Below, piece after piece: positions 24,801 through 49,052 of a stretch of 64,000 nt of DNA. The notes under the pieces are model-generated. The model searched no databases. It had not been told where the DNA came from and saw nothing but the letters and a program-made list of their open reading frames with translations. Numbering within the stretch: position 1 is the first letter of the stretch; every line of letters starts with the position of its first letter. The position numbers and the translations under genes are program-made. The DNA comes from Metridium senile (lineage: Eukaryota; Cnidaria; Anthozoa; Actiniaria; Metridiidae), in contig OX459097.1 of the NCBI GenBank assembly GCA_949775045.1, positions 4,412,685 through 4,476,684 on the forward strand, given 5' to 3'.

Positions 24801-26886
24801 CGCATAGAAATATTTGCGTCCACACCAATCCGCGTATCCGGAGGATTCAAGTAAAAGTATGCGGTTTCGGTGACCGGATTCACTGGATTCATGTGGACGA
24901 TAGGCCGATTCGCATCAAAAAGTATGCGGTTTCAAAAGTATCCGGATCCGTGTAGACGGGGTCTAAGTTTGAGAAGAAAATCGTATAAAATAGCAAAGAT
25001 ATAGCGCGGTAAACGTCAGCAGATTTTACAGACGTTTGTATGCCAGACGAGAAACCTTGCCTACTGATGTTATTTATTTTACTCTATCAAAATTTGGAAA
25101 AACGTTAACCGTCACGTCAACTATTCGTGCTAAGTGCTAATATTAGGGCAAAATATGCAAGCTTTTAGCTTTGTACTCTAGACATAGATTTATATGTTTA
25201 GTTTTCTCCTTTTCAAATACATGTTACTTATTCAACATAAAGCAAACTGATCGAAGCGACATCAATAATATTTCAATGAGTCCATCAATATATTATACTT
25301 ACAATTTTTGTGTCTTTTTGCAGCTTCTTTAATTTGCAGAAACTTAACAGGATTCAAAAGTGAAGCGGTAAATTTTACCGTAACCCTCCCGTCTCAAAAC
25401 ACAACAAAAAGGATATACTTTGGAATATGGGAGAATGTATTCGAGTCTATGGAAAGTCTCCTGACGGTAGTGATTAATGCCAATGGGAGTATTACAGTAC
25501 ATCCTAATACTGTGAATAACCCAGCAAGAGGATATCTCGGTCGCGTGAAATGGTTGGGAGATGCAAAGAAGAGTCGGGTTGTATTTGAACTATCCCACAT
25601 ACAAGAATCAGATCAAGGAATGTATGGTATTGAGGTAATGGTGATGATGATAGCGATTAGTATGGCCATGTGGGAGATAACAATGGTAGAGGCGGACGTT
25701 GAGGGTAGTGAAAACCGCAATACTGCACACACAAAAAACGTAAAAAAAAAAAAAAAAAAAAAAACGACGAAAAACCGAGTACCGTAGATACGCAAGAAAC
25801 CCAAATACCGTAGTCAAAAATTAAAATTACCGAAAAACTGTGTCTAAAATTAAAATAGGCCGAAACCGTTATTCCCAATGTCCCCCCCATGGTAATCATG
25901 AAGATTGGTATGATGATAATGATCGTTATGAAAATGATGTTAATATAATGGTGATAAAGATTATGGTGATGATGATAATGGTGATGATATGATGATGTTG
26001 GTGATGGTGATGATGATAATGATGTTGATGATGATAATGGTGATGATGATGATGATGGTGATAAAGATGATGGTGATGGTGATGGTGATGATGATGGTGA
26101 TGATGATGATGATGGTGATCATGGAGATGATGGTGATGAATAAGATAATGTTGACGATCATGATGATAATGGTGATGATATGATGATGTTTATGATGGTG
26201 AAGATGGTGATGATGTTGATAATGGTGATAAATATGATGGTGATAAAAATCTAGATGATGATGGTGATGATATAATGGTGATGATATGATGATATTGGTG
26301 ATGGTGATGATGATAATAATGGTGATGATGATAATGGTGATGATATGATGATATTGGTGATGGTGATGATGGTGATGATGATAATGATGTTGATGATGAT
26401 AATGGCGATGAAGATGATGCTGATAAAGATGATGATGATGATAATGGTGATCATGGAGATGATGGTGATGAATATGAATATGATAATGTTGCCGATCATG
26501 ATCAATGTCGTTATGTTATGTCTCTTCTACTAGAAATTATCTAAAACCTGTTTTTGATTTTTTGCCATAACTTTGTAGTTTGTATTTGTGTGCGTGTGTC
26601 TGTATATGTATGCGTCTTTTTTTTCTATTTATTTATTCTTTTTTGTGTGTGTGTGTGTGTGTGCTTATAATATAACTTAATTCATTTATTATAAAGTCAC
26701 TTTCTTCTATCTACAATAATAAACTATCAACAGATAATGGTCCTAACACCTTATTAACTCTTTAGTTATTGGTTAGGATCAATACCTAAAACTATACCTT
26801 TTCAAATTTATATATTATTATAAAAAAGTTGTAAATATTTCATGCAAGGTAAAAATAAAAAAAACTATATTGATAATGGTGATGAT

Positions 26887-26918
<32 letters not shown>

Positions 26919-28523
26919 AATGATGATGATGATGATGATGCATACGATAATGATTATTATTATTCACGATAATACTCGTATTACAGGCTAGTAGTATTAG
27001 CGTGGACCAATCACTGAAATGCGCACGACTCGTTGTCAAGGTAAAACTATGAAAGAATAATGATATACTAAGTAGTATATAAGTCACATGTTGATAATAA
27101 ACTTACAATATGGGCCGAAGAAAAACCACTTCAAACCCTTGTACCGTTATATTCGGTGTAAATTTATCTACAAGAGTATAGTATAAATATATAAACGTTA
27201 GACAATTTTTTATTTTCACCCTACATTTTACAAATTAATATACATATTATAAATTATCCTTATATGGAGGTGAGAGCCAACTGAGGTAACTATAAAAGCT
27301 ATACAAAGCCAGTTGGCTAGTTAGGTAGTACTTTTGCCCGAGTCATACAGTATATGTAGTGTAGTAAACTCTGCACTCACAATCAAGACCCATCGCGCAC
27401 GGTGTTCCCGGACAAGTCTCAATATTAGGACAAGCCTTTTTCAACATATATCTGAATTAAGAAATAGAAGACGATTTTCCGTGTTATATAGCCTGATCTG
27501 AACACGCGTAATGTTGGGAGAACACGAGAGAGCGTAGGAAAAGCACGAGCCGTCATGCGAGTGCTTTTCCAGTTCTCGAGTGTTCTCCCCACATTACAAG
27601 TGTTTAGATCAGGCTATATAACACAGAACATCGTCTTCTATTGCTTTTATAAAATATTTTTTGAGGCTAAGAATAGCAATTTTCAATACGCGCGCCATCA
27701 ATACGCGCGCGCATGTTTAGATAGCCTCATCCAACACGGTTTTTGACCAATCATTATTTTATAATGTAGTGTGTAAACGAAGGCTCAAAACAACTTTTCA
27801 TTGATTTATTCTTACCGTCACGTTTAGCCCCCGTCTGTGTTTACATTCAGTCCAAGCAATGTCTCCATTGTGCGCGGTCAGTCGGCTGAGTTTACATGGA
27901 AGTACTCTCTAAACAATGACGATCGCAGGGCTCTATCATCGATTGTATTTGGAGTTTATAAACAGGGTGTTTATAACACTATATGTGAAATACAGGTAAG
28001 GCGAGAACAATGGTAAAAGATAACAATAATGGTGATGATGATGACGATAATACAAACAAAAATACAAATAACTATAACTATAACTTTTCATAGTCATACG
28101 AAATCTGCTCTATTGGTAAATATTGTAATACTAATATAGACAACCATATCAAATGCATTTAACACCGATACCCAATACTGAAAATAACTATTACTAATTA
28201 TTGTTATAAAATTCATGAATACTTAATGAGCAATTGACAAAAGAATTCATGACAGAGGTTGTAAATCGCATACAGATTTCGTCCTGATTTGCATAAGTTT
28301 CAACTTGAATTTTCTCGATCGGCCAGATTTACATTTATCTTGACAATTTTAATAGAATATGAAAGAACTAACGTTGGACTTTCATAAGTTCTATACAATA
28401 TTCGCGTCCGATCTGTATCCGATATACAACGGCTCGTCTTCGACTCGCCGTTGTATATCGGATACAGATCGGCCGCTCATATTGTATATATTACTTAAAC
28501 TGACATAAAACTTATATATCGCA

Positions 28524-28564
<41 letters not shown>

Positions 28565-28755
28565 AATATAGTTTTATTGACAGGTTGCCAATGAGGTCGT
28601 CAAAAGTTCAAATTGCCTCACCAAGCTTCTGGTACCAACGACTAATGTGACTTTTGTGAGGCTAAATGTCGACCTTGATGGCGAAGCTGTATACGAGATC
28701 AGGCTTATTGGGACGTACAAATCAATGAAAAGCAAAACAAGGTTGATAGTCAATG
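18770..28755 (+). CDS. Ig-like/CCP receptor-type gene, five visible exons (partial model)
   Basis: Five candidate exons with good AG/GT borders and matching phases: 18770-18898 (1-1), 19097-19225 (1-1), 25324-25634 (1-0), 27828-27995 (0-0), 28584-28755 (0-1). The product would hold an unknown 43-residue module, a partial sushi/CCP module and two Ig-like domains, a make-up of secreted or cell-surface recognition proteins. Neither a signal peptide nor a transmembrane exon is seen, so both ends are missing. The two Ig-like domains lack the usual F-strand cysteine, which is common in cnidarian families of this kind. The introns are crowded with satellites and transposons. It could be a live gene with odd introns or a decaying copy; no stop interrupts the five exons. 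The linkage of the exons into one transcript is inferred from phase and strand only. Confidence 0.55.
19097..19225 (+). CDS. Sushi/CCP-like exon, incomplete module
   Basis: The frame starts IVCGRPKPVPHASFTGPTF and continues to YTCDKGYKMEGN, the typical first two-thirds of a complement control protein module (Cys-Gly-x-Pro, then Tyr-x-Cys-x-x-Gly-Tyr). The final Cys/Trp/Cys part is not in this exon: a donor-like GTAAAC follows AACCT, then a CTTGT microsatellite. Either the module is split by an intron or its end has been lost. Confidence 0.6.
19226..19458. other. Intron sequence with short CTTGT run
   Basis: A (CTTGT)n run lies at 19234-19257, followed by unassigned AT-rich sequence up to the 71-bp satellite. 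Confidence 0.5.
19459..20559. repeat. 71-bp satellite array, interrupted
   Basis: Nine or so units of 71 bp (TAGAGTACAAACACTAAAAG, then CATGCAACATAATTAGCAC) run from about 19930 to 20559, with an older unit at 19459-19548 split off by the element at 19552. The word TCTAGAGTACAAACAC recurs every 71 bp. Further pieces lie beyond the LTR (21493-21572) and beyond the Penelope fragment (22042-22165). The unit matches the left half of the MITE at 53701-53845. Confidence 0.95.
19552..19918. mobile_element. Element rich in GCGGTATT / GCGGGATTT words
   Basis: It splits the 71-bp array. The body carries many copies of GCGGTA(T)TGCGG and TGCGGGATTT, recalling the GGCGGTATT-type repeats at both ends of the transposon at 52491-55602. 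The borders (GGGGGACATTGGGG and CACCCCCCATCC) look weakly inverted. The short frame at 19497-19709 is not a gene. Confidence 0.4.
20560..21492. mobile_element. Solo LTR of a retrotransposon
   Basis: The 933-bp segment begins TGTCACGATCGGACCCAGGC and ends TTCATGACA, so it has TG...CA ends with TGTCA/TGACA inverted tips. It interrupts a 71-bp satellite unit with a perfect 5-bp duplication TATAT (20555-20559 and 21493-21497). Inside are three direct repeats of an AT-rich GAACGGTAAATAGTAAGTAA-type block (about 20670-20845) and a TATTTATACG promoter-like word near 21294. No gag or pol sits next to it, as expected after LTR-LTR recombination. The superfamily is not determined. Confidence 0.8.
21573..22041 (+). 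mobile_element. Penelope-like element, 3' fragment with GIY-YIG remnant
   Basis: The + strand reads VVILPYIRGTSEKLQRVLK, then a proline/arginine-rich link and GVVYKLP. After a frameshift near 21812 it continues NCDFAYYGQTE. This order (conserved VLPY.RG.SE segment, then a GVVYK..C..C...Y.G.T nuclease core) is that of the C-terminal endonuclease region of Penelope-like elements. The frame is broken, and the reverse transcriptase is absent. It sits inside the 71-bp satellite and ends with a hammerhead ribozyme motif. Confidence 0.8.
21973..22003 (+). ncRNA. Hammerhead ribozyme core motif
   Basis: CTGATGA (21973-21979) and GAAAC (21999-22003) are joined by a perfect 5-bp stem II (GGTCC 21981-21985 with GGACC 21994-21998) and an 8-nt loop. 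This is the full conserved core of a hammerhead self-cleaving RNA. Such motifs are known in the terminal repeats of Penelope-like elements, which fits the neighbouring fragment. Stems I and III are short and could not be confirmed by eye. Confidence 0.75.
22167..24963. repeat. 200-bp satellite: 14 tandem MITE units joined by TTA
   Basis: Fourteen units with an exact 200-bp period: a 197-bp body from GGCCTCGTCTACACGAATCC to ATCCGTGTAAACGGGGTC plus TTA. The body has imperfect inverted ends, and a single 197-bp copy with TTA on both sides sits at 47011-47207, so each satellite unit is one MITE. Variants alternate (CTACAT/CTACAC; CACACGAATCC/CACACCAATCC), giving 400- and 800-bp higher-order patterns. 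Total length equals 14 x 197 + 13 x 3 with no indel. Confidence 0.97.
24964..25323. other. Intron sequence before the first Ig exon
   Basis: Unassigned; ends in the acceptor TGTCTTTTTGCAG. No other repeat is recognised. Confidence 0.5.
25324..25634 (+). CDS. Ig-like domain exon 1 (phase 1-0)
   Basis: 103 open codons between a pyrimidine-rich acceptor and GAG|GTAATG. It reads VNFTVTLPSQNTTKRIYFGIW, a long central part, then YLGRVKWLGDAKKSRVVFEL and HIQESDQGMYGIEV. The D-Q-G-M-Y motif is the Ig F-strand signature (D-x-G-x-Y), but the cysteine two residues on is replaced by Ile/Glu. The layout fits a V-set-like Ig domain, as in cnidarian receptor families. Two N-x-T sites are visible at the start. 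The + frame continues open past the donor only by chance. Confidence 0.7.
25903..26500. repeat. Imperfect GATGATGGT repeat
   Basis: About 600 bp of GATGAT(G/A)(A/G)T-type trinucleotide-based repeat with a weak longer period (GGTGATGATATGATGAT blocks). It gives false frames on both strands. Confidence 0.95.
26880..26945. repeat. (GAT)n microsatellite
   Basis: About 20 GAT triplets with few interruptions. Confidence 0.95.
27461..27645. mobile_element. Palindromic MITE-like hairpin
   Basis: AATAGAAGACGATTTTCCGT and GTTATATAGCCTGATCT at the left are mirrored at the right end (AGATCAGGCTATATAAC, then ATCGTCTTCTATT). The arms extend about 80 bp to a centre at AAAAGCACGAGCCGTCATGC. There is no coding capacity. 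It lies within about 185 bp of the next exon. Confidence 0.8.
27828..27995 (+). CDS. Ig-like domain exon 2a (phase 0-0)
   Basis: Acceptor CACGTTTAG and donor CAG|GTAAGG bound 56 codons: PPSVFTFSPSNVSIVRGQSA, then EFTWKYSLNNDD and a run to YNTICEIQ. The start (V-x-P-x-x-V-x-V-x-x-G-x-x-A-x-F-x-W) is the A-B strand pattern of an Ig domain, with Thr where the B-strand cysteine normally stands. One N-x-S site is present. It joins in phase to the exon at 28584. Confidence 0.7.
28393..28486. mobile_element. GC-rich-centre hairpin, MITE-like
   Basis: ATCTGTATCCGATATACAAC is mirrored by GTTGTATATCGGATACAGAT around TCGTCTTCGACTCG. Outer arms ATACAATAT/ATATTGTAT are also mirrored. The arms are about 40 bp. 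Confidence 0.8.
28523..28563. repeat. (GAT)n microsatellite before exon
   Basis: About 13 GAT triplets ending 20 bp before the acceptor at 28583; it forms part of the end of the intron. Confidence 0.95.
28584..28755 (+). CDS. Ig-like domain exon 2b (phase 0-1)
   Basis: Acceptor TTGACAG and donor AATG|GTAATT bound 57 codons: VANEVVKSSNCLTKLLVPTT, then NVTFVRLNVDLDGEAVYEIR and LIGTYKSMKSKTRLIVNG. D-G-E-A-V-Y matches the Ig F-strand signature, again without the cysteine after Tyr. The exon completes the domain begun at 27828. Any following exon lies downstream of the minisatellite or has been lost. Confidence 0.7.
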
Positions 28756-28789
28756 GTAATTGAATTATCATCGTATTATCGTTCTCATC

Positions 28790-29010
28790 AATGTCATTAA
28801 TCATCATCATCATCACCATCATCATTACCATAATCATCACCATCACCATAATCATTATCATCACCATCCCCATCATCATCATCATCCCCATCATCATCAT
28901 CATCATCATCATCATCATTATTACCATCATCATCATCATTACCATAATCATCATCATCACCATCCCCATCATCATTACCATAAACATCATCATCACCATC
29001 ATCATCGCCC
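28790..29010. repeat. (CAT)n-type repeat
   Basis: CATCATCAC/CATCATTACCATAAT-type triplet repeat starting about 35 bp after the donor at 28756. It reads as His-rich or Ile-rich frames that are not genes. Confidence 0.95.
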
Positions 29011-31130
29011 CATTGCCATATATCTCACCCTATTGCTATATATCTCGCCCCATTCATATTTCGCCCAATATTGCTATATATCTCGCCCCATTGCTATATA
29101 TCTCGCCCCATTGCTATATATCTCGCCCAATTGCTATATATCTCGCCCCATTCATATCTCGCCCCATTGCTATATATCTCGCCCCATTCATATATATCTC
29201 GTCCCATTGCTATATATCTCGTCCCATTGCTATCTCGCTCCATTGCTATATATCTCGCCCCATTGCTATATATCTCGCCCCATTGCTATATATCTCGCTC
29301 CATTGCTATATATATCGCCCCATTGCTATATATCTCACCCCATTGCTATAATATCTTGCCCCATTGCTATATATCTCGCCCCATATTCATATCTCGCCCC
29401 ATTGCTATATATCTCACCCTATTGCTATATATCTCGCCCCATTCATATTTCGCCCAATATTGCTATATATCTCGCCCCATTGCTATATATCTCGCCCCAT
29501 TGCTATATATCTCGCCCAATTGCTATATATCTCGCCCCATTCATATCTCGCCCCATTGCTATATATCTCGCCCCATTCATATATATCTCGTCCCATTGCT
29601 ATATATCTCGTCCCATTGCTATCTCGCTCCATTGCTATATATCTCGCCCCATTGCTATATATCTCGCCCCATTGCTATATATCTCGCTCCATTGCTATAT
29701 ATATCGCCCCATTGCTATATATCTCACCCCATTGCTATAATATCTTGCCCCATTGCTATATATCTCGCCCCATATTCATATCTCGCCCCATTGCTATATA
29801 TCTCACCCCATTGCTATAATATCTCGCCCCATTGCTATATATCTCGCCCCATTGATATATATCTCGTCCCATTGCTATATATCTCACCCCATTGCTATAT
29901 ATCTCGCCCCATTGCTATATATCTCGCCCGGCCCCTTGCTAGCTATATATCTCGCCCCTTTGCTATATATCTCGCCCGGCCCTTTGCTAGCTATATATCT
30001 CACCCCATTGCTATATATCTCGCCCCATTGCTATATATCTCGCCCCATTGCTATATATCTCGCCCGGCACCTTGCTAGCTATATATCTCGCCCCTTTGCT
30101 ATATATCTCGCCCGGCCCCTTGCTAGCTATATATCTCACCCCATTGCTATATATCTCACCCCATTGCTATATATCTCGCCCCATTGCTATATATCTCGCC
30201 CCATTGCTATATATCTCGCCCCATTGTTATATATCTCGCCCGACCCCTTGCTAGCTATATATCTCGCCCCTTTGCTATATATCTCGCCCGACCCCTTGCT
30301 AGCTATATATCTCACCCCATTGCTATATATCTCGCCCGGCCCCTTGCTAGCTATATATCTCACCCCATTGCTATATATCTCGCCCGGCCCCTTGCTAGCT
30401 ATATATCTCACCCCATTGCTATATATCTCGCCCGGCCCCTTGCTAGCTATATATCTCACCCCATTGCTATATATCTCGCCCGGGCCCTTGCTAGCTATAT
30501 ATCTCGCCCCATTGCTATATATCTCGCCCGGCCCCTTGCTAGCTATATATCTCACCCCATTGCTATATATCTCGCCCGGCCCCTTGCTAGCTATATATCT
30601 CACCCCATTGCTATATATCTCGTCCGGCCCCTTGCTAGCTATATATCTCACCCCATTGCTATATATCTCACCCCATTGCTATATATCTGGCCCCATTGTT
30701 ATATATCTCGCCCGGCCCCTTGCTGGCTATATATCTCACCCCATTGCTATATATCTCGCCCCATTGCTATATATCTCACCCAATTGCTATATATCTCGCC
30801 CGGCCCCTTGCTAGCTATATATCTCACCCCATTGCTATATATCTCACCCCATTGTTATATATCTCACCCCATTGCTATATATCTCGCCCCATTGCTATAT
30901 ATCTCGCCCCATTGCTATATATCTCGCCCGGCCCCTTGCTAGCTATATATCTCGCCCCTTTGCTATATATCTCGCCCCATTGTTATATATCTCGCCCGGC
31001 CCCTTGCTAGCTATGATATCTCACCCCATTGCTATATATCTCGCCCCATTGCTATATATCTCGCCCCTTGCTATATATCTCGCCCCATTGCTATATATCT
31101 CGCCCAATTGCTATATATCTTGCTATATGT
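29011..31130. repeat. 2.1-kb minisatellite, 20-bp unit CCCCATTGCTATATATCTCG
   Basis: About 100 units. From about 29930 on, 20-bp units alternate with a longer variant (CCCGGCCCCTTGCTAGCTAT, then ATATCTC), giving a higher-order unit of about 45 bp. A block of about 390 bp (29010-29400) is repeated almost exactly at 29400-29790. The unit contains no stop in any + frame, so frames of up to 353 codons appear (YISPHCYISRPIAIYLAPLL). These are artefacts unless transcription is shown. Confidence 0.97.
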
Positions 31131-31166
31131 CTCTTCTCTTTAAGTATTTTTTTATTATATTTTCAG

Positions 31167-31285
31167 TTTTCAATCCATAATTTGACACTATTCTGGACAC
31201 TAAGATAACATTGAGGGAACTACTTCGTACCTACATAAAGGCAAAGTTGACAAAACAATCCTAGATGAAAACCACCATTATAAAC
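31167..31285 (+). pseudogene. Broken duplicate of the exon at 18770-18898
   Basis: Acceptor and exon match 18770-18898 closely (TTTGACACTATTCTGGACAC, GGGAACTACTTCGTACCTAC). A TAA replaces the fourth codon of the open frame, and about 10 bp around the KYPSVKS codons are lost, so the frame is dead. It lies just downstream of the minisatellite, suggesting that a segment of the Ig/CCP locus was duplicated. Confidence 0.85.
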
Positions 31286-32366
31286 GTGATTGAAAGGAGA
31301 TCTAGAATATAGGTATTATACTAGAGTGGAACCGTTTGCCAGAATTGGATCAAGAAAAAAATCGAAGAATAAATTAGAAAGAAGGCGATGAATGAGAAAC
31401 AAAGCATAACAACCTAAAGTTTAGAAATATAGATAAATATAAAAAATAAAATGAAATAAAATAAATCAAAATAGATAAGAATCTAGACTCCTGCGCATGC
31501 AACCCTGCTGGGTTTCCTATCCCCTCCCCCCACGTTTTGTTCCGCCACAGGAAGCCCAAAGTCAACAAAGGAAGCCCAGAGTCAATAGTTGCATGCGGAG
31601 GAGGCTAATAGGAATCGGCAACTAGACGTTTATGAACATATAGACCTTACTTTATCCGTAAGAACTTTTCGGAAATCGGTTTGAATGTTGTTATAGCAAA
31701 TAAATATCCATGTAATATTCTTAATTTTTTTAGCGACGGACCATTCGATATCTGAGGGGGAGGGGGTTTGAATGCAAGATATTTTTTTGTTTGCCCATTC
31801 CCAACAATCGATACCTTAACCCTTCGTGTCCCCACCTCAGGGAATCGACGGAGAAACACGTAACTCGAGAAATAACTTAAGTATCGATTACACTTGCCCT
31901 GACCTATCCCAAAAAGAGCGAACTGAGTGGTCAAACGACCACGCATGCACGAAAAAAAAAAACAAGTAAAATGTCCAACAAATCTGACATTTGTATGGAC
32001 TCTATAAAAAACGATGCCGAGTGTACAACTTTCATCGCTTTTTTTCTCAAAATATAAACAAAAATACAAAAGTATAAATTAATGGTAGCTTCACAATATT
32101 GAGGGGAATTTCTTATGAAACGACTTCAAACACTGTAGTACGAAATTCCTAATGTTTACCAACCCTTTACAACCAGCTTTCGGGTGCTGTATTTACCGCT
32201 TACTGTGAAAAGTTTACCACGCATGCGTAGTCGTTTGACCGCAATGTCAACCTAGCGCCCACGTTACTTTTGGCGCTTGGTACGAGATTGCCGCAATGCG
32301 AGATATTGCCGCAATGTTGTCTAAAATTACATAATCCTAGTGCCCTTGTTCAGAAAAGTGACAAAC
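31286..32366. other. Upstream region of decarboxylase copy A
   Basis: No gene is recognised; the minus-strand frame at 31647-32069 has no domain. It holds the element-end motif CCACAGGAAGCCCAA near 31547, an inverted repeat (31929-32241), and, in the last about 45 bp, text shared with copy B (AAATTACAT, then TTCAG and (A/T)(A/T)A(G/A)AAGT(G/A)ACAAACATGG). The shared TTCAG could be a 3' splice site of a 5'-UTR intron. No clear TATA box was identified. Confidence 0.4.
31929..32241. mobile_element. Inverted-repeat element in the promoter region of copy A
   Basis: GGTCAAACGACCACGCATGC (31929) is mirrored by GCATGCGTAGTCGTTTGACC (32221) with one mismatch. It ends about 125 bp before the ATG of copy A, and no counterpart is seen upstream of copy B. 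Confidence 0.55.
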
Positions 32367-47559
<15,193 letters not shown>

Positions 47560-48018
47560 AAAAACCCTCTGCTTTTTGCTTGTTCTTTCTTTTCTCTTAG
47601 CTCCTTGCGGAGCATGAGGCGAGCAACAATTCCCTCCACTTTGGCCTATCAGCGGCGATCTTTTCATCTTCTCTCCAGTCCCGCTTTTTTTTTTTACTTT
47701 TTACTTACTTTTTAACTATTTTATGTTTTCTTTTCACTTTCCATATGTCTGAATTAGTAAATTGATTAGTGAGAAAAGAAAGAATTGAATTGAAGCCCAC
47801 GTATGAAAGAACAAACGTGTAAAGTAGATATACATTAGGTTAATAAAAAATCTTAAACAAAACACACTTAAAATTCTATTTATTTTTACACGTTTGTCTT
47901 GTCATTGTGCCCATGAAGAAACATTTACCCAGCTCGCTATTTAATTAACCGATAATTAATCCTGTTTTACTTAGTATACGTTTTGCACATTTATTTATTG
48001 AAAACATCGACGAGGCAG
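47560..48018. terminator. 3' flank of copy A with polyadenylation signal candidate
   Basis: Follows the TAA at 47557-47559. An AATAAA lies at 47842-47847, about 285 bp downstream, in an AT-rich setting, and would define a short 3' UTR. No other candidate is clearer. Confidence 0.45.
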
Positions 48019-48895
48019 TAGAACGATTTCACATAAGCGTTTTCAACATGCAAATATGTTTTGTCGAGTATTTAATATGCAAATGAGTTGTCACCTTAGT
48101 TGAGTTGACAATCTTGCTAATCTTTTATAACTATTGTAAAGCGGTGTTTACACGAGCAATTTTTCCTTGACAAGTTTTCCTTGACAAGGAAAAATTGCTC
48201 GTGTAGATGGAGTAAAATGAACAATTTTTCCTTGACAAGGAAAAGCTAGCATGTTGGCTTTTCCTTGACAAGGACAAATTGTCAAGGATGAAGTTTGCTC
48301 GTGTAGACGGACAACAAGGAAAATGTGGCAAGGAATATTAATGAGGTTCCCAGTCTTTTCGTACGATCATTCAAAATAAATCATTTTGTTTTTTACTCGA
48401 CAAGGGACTGGAACCAATATTATGTTAGTACTCTGCTGATTGCAAGACATTGCGGGCACAACCTAAACTTGTCAAGGAAAACTTGTTCATCATCTACACG
48501 AGCAAGGAAACCTTTTTAATATAAAATTGTCAAGGAAACCTTGCTGATCGTCTACACGAGCAATGACAATTGTCAAGGATACTTGTCAAGGAAAAATTGC
48601 TCGTGTAAACGCCGCTTAATACATATACCGGTTCCATGTGATATAACTACGTGCAAGAAGTATTGAATTTTGTTTTAGCGGCTACGCAATTTCGCACTAA
48701 AAGATAGTTCACCTATTTTGACAATTTCAGCTCATTAGTGCTTTTTTTTTTTCAACGAGAATCGTACCCAAGTCAATGAGCCGTGAAGCTACCCGCGTGC
48801 GCTTGCCTCAGATATCGACGTGACAGCTCATTTACATATTAAATACTCGACAAAATATATTTGTATGTTAAAAACGCTTATGTGAAATCGTTCTA
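48019..48895. mobile_element. 877-bp element with 70-bp inverted ends, between copies A and B
   Basis: TAGAACGATTTCACATAAGC at the left and the text up to AATATGCAAATGAG are mirrored at 48825-48895 with a few mismatches. It carries a nested MITE (48139-48617). No coding capacity. Confidence 0.8.
48139..48617. mobile_element. Nested MITE rich in CCTTGACAAGG words
   Basis: The ends AAGCGGTGTTTACACGAGC and GCTCGTGTAAACGCCGCTT are inverted. Inside, TTTTTCCTTGACAAGGAAAA-like palindromes and CTCGTGTAGA words repeat many times, so the element is almost wholly self-complementary. Confidence 0.8.
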
Positions 48896-49052
48896 GTAGT
48901 TGACGTTCATTTTTATGTGTTTGCTTCTTGGAAGAAACACTAATTCTGCTCAGTGTTATAGCTAATTATTGCACACTTGATTTTTTGTTCTTAATTTATG
49001 CTTCTTGAAAATAAAACTGATTAATTCTGCTACTAAGTCTTGTACTGTAGTC

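Larger units (their letters stand above)
25635..27827. other. Repeat-filled intron between Ig exons
   Basis: Contains a run of about 20 A at 25742-25763, GATGATGGT-type repeats (25903-26500), a short (GT)n at about 26644-26662, (GAT)n at 26880-26945, a MITE hairpin (27461-27645) and otherwise unassigned AT-rich DNA. The Met/Ile/Val-rich frames here are repeat translations. Confidence 0.7.

Noticed and set aside
28760..31180. Long + strand open frames up to 353 codons (YISPHCYISRPIAIYL)
   Set aside because: They are translations of a stop-free 20-bp minisatellite and appear in all three frames.
31647..32069. 140-codon minus-strand gene upstream of copy A
   Set aside because: No recognisable domain; it overlaps the inverted-repeat element at 31929-32241.
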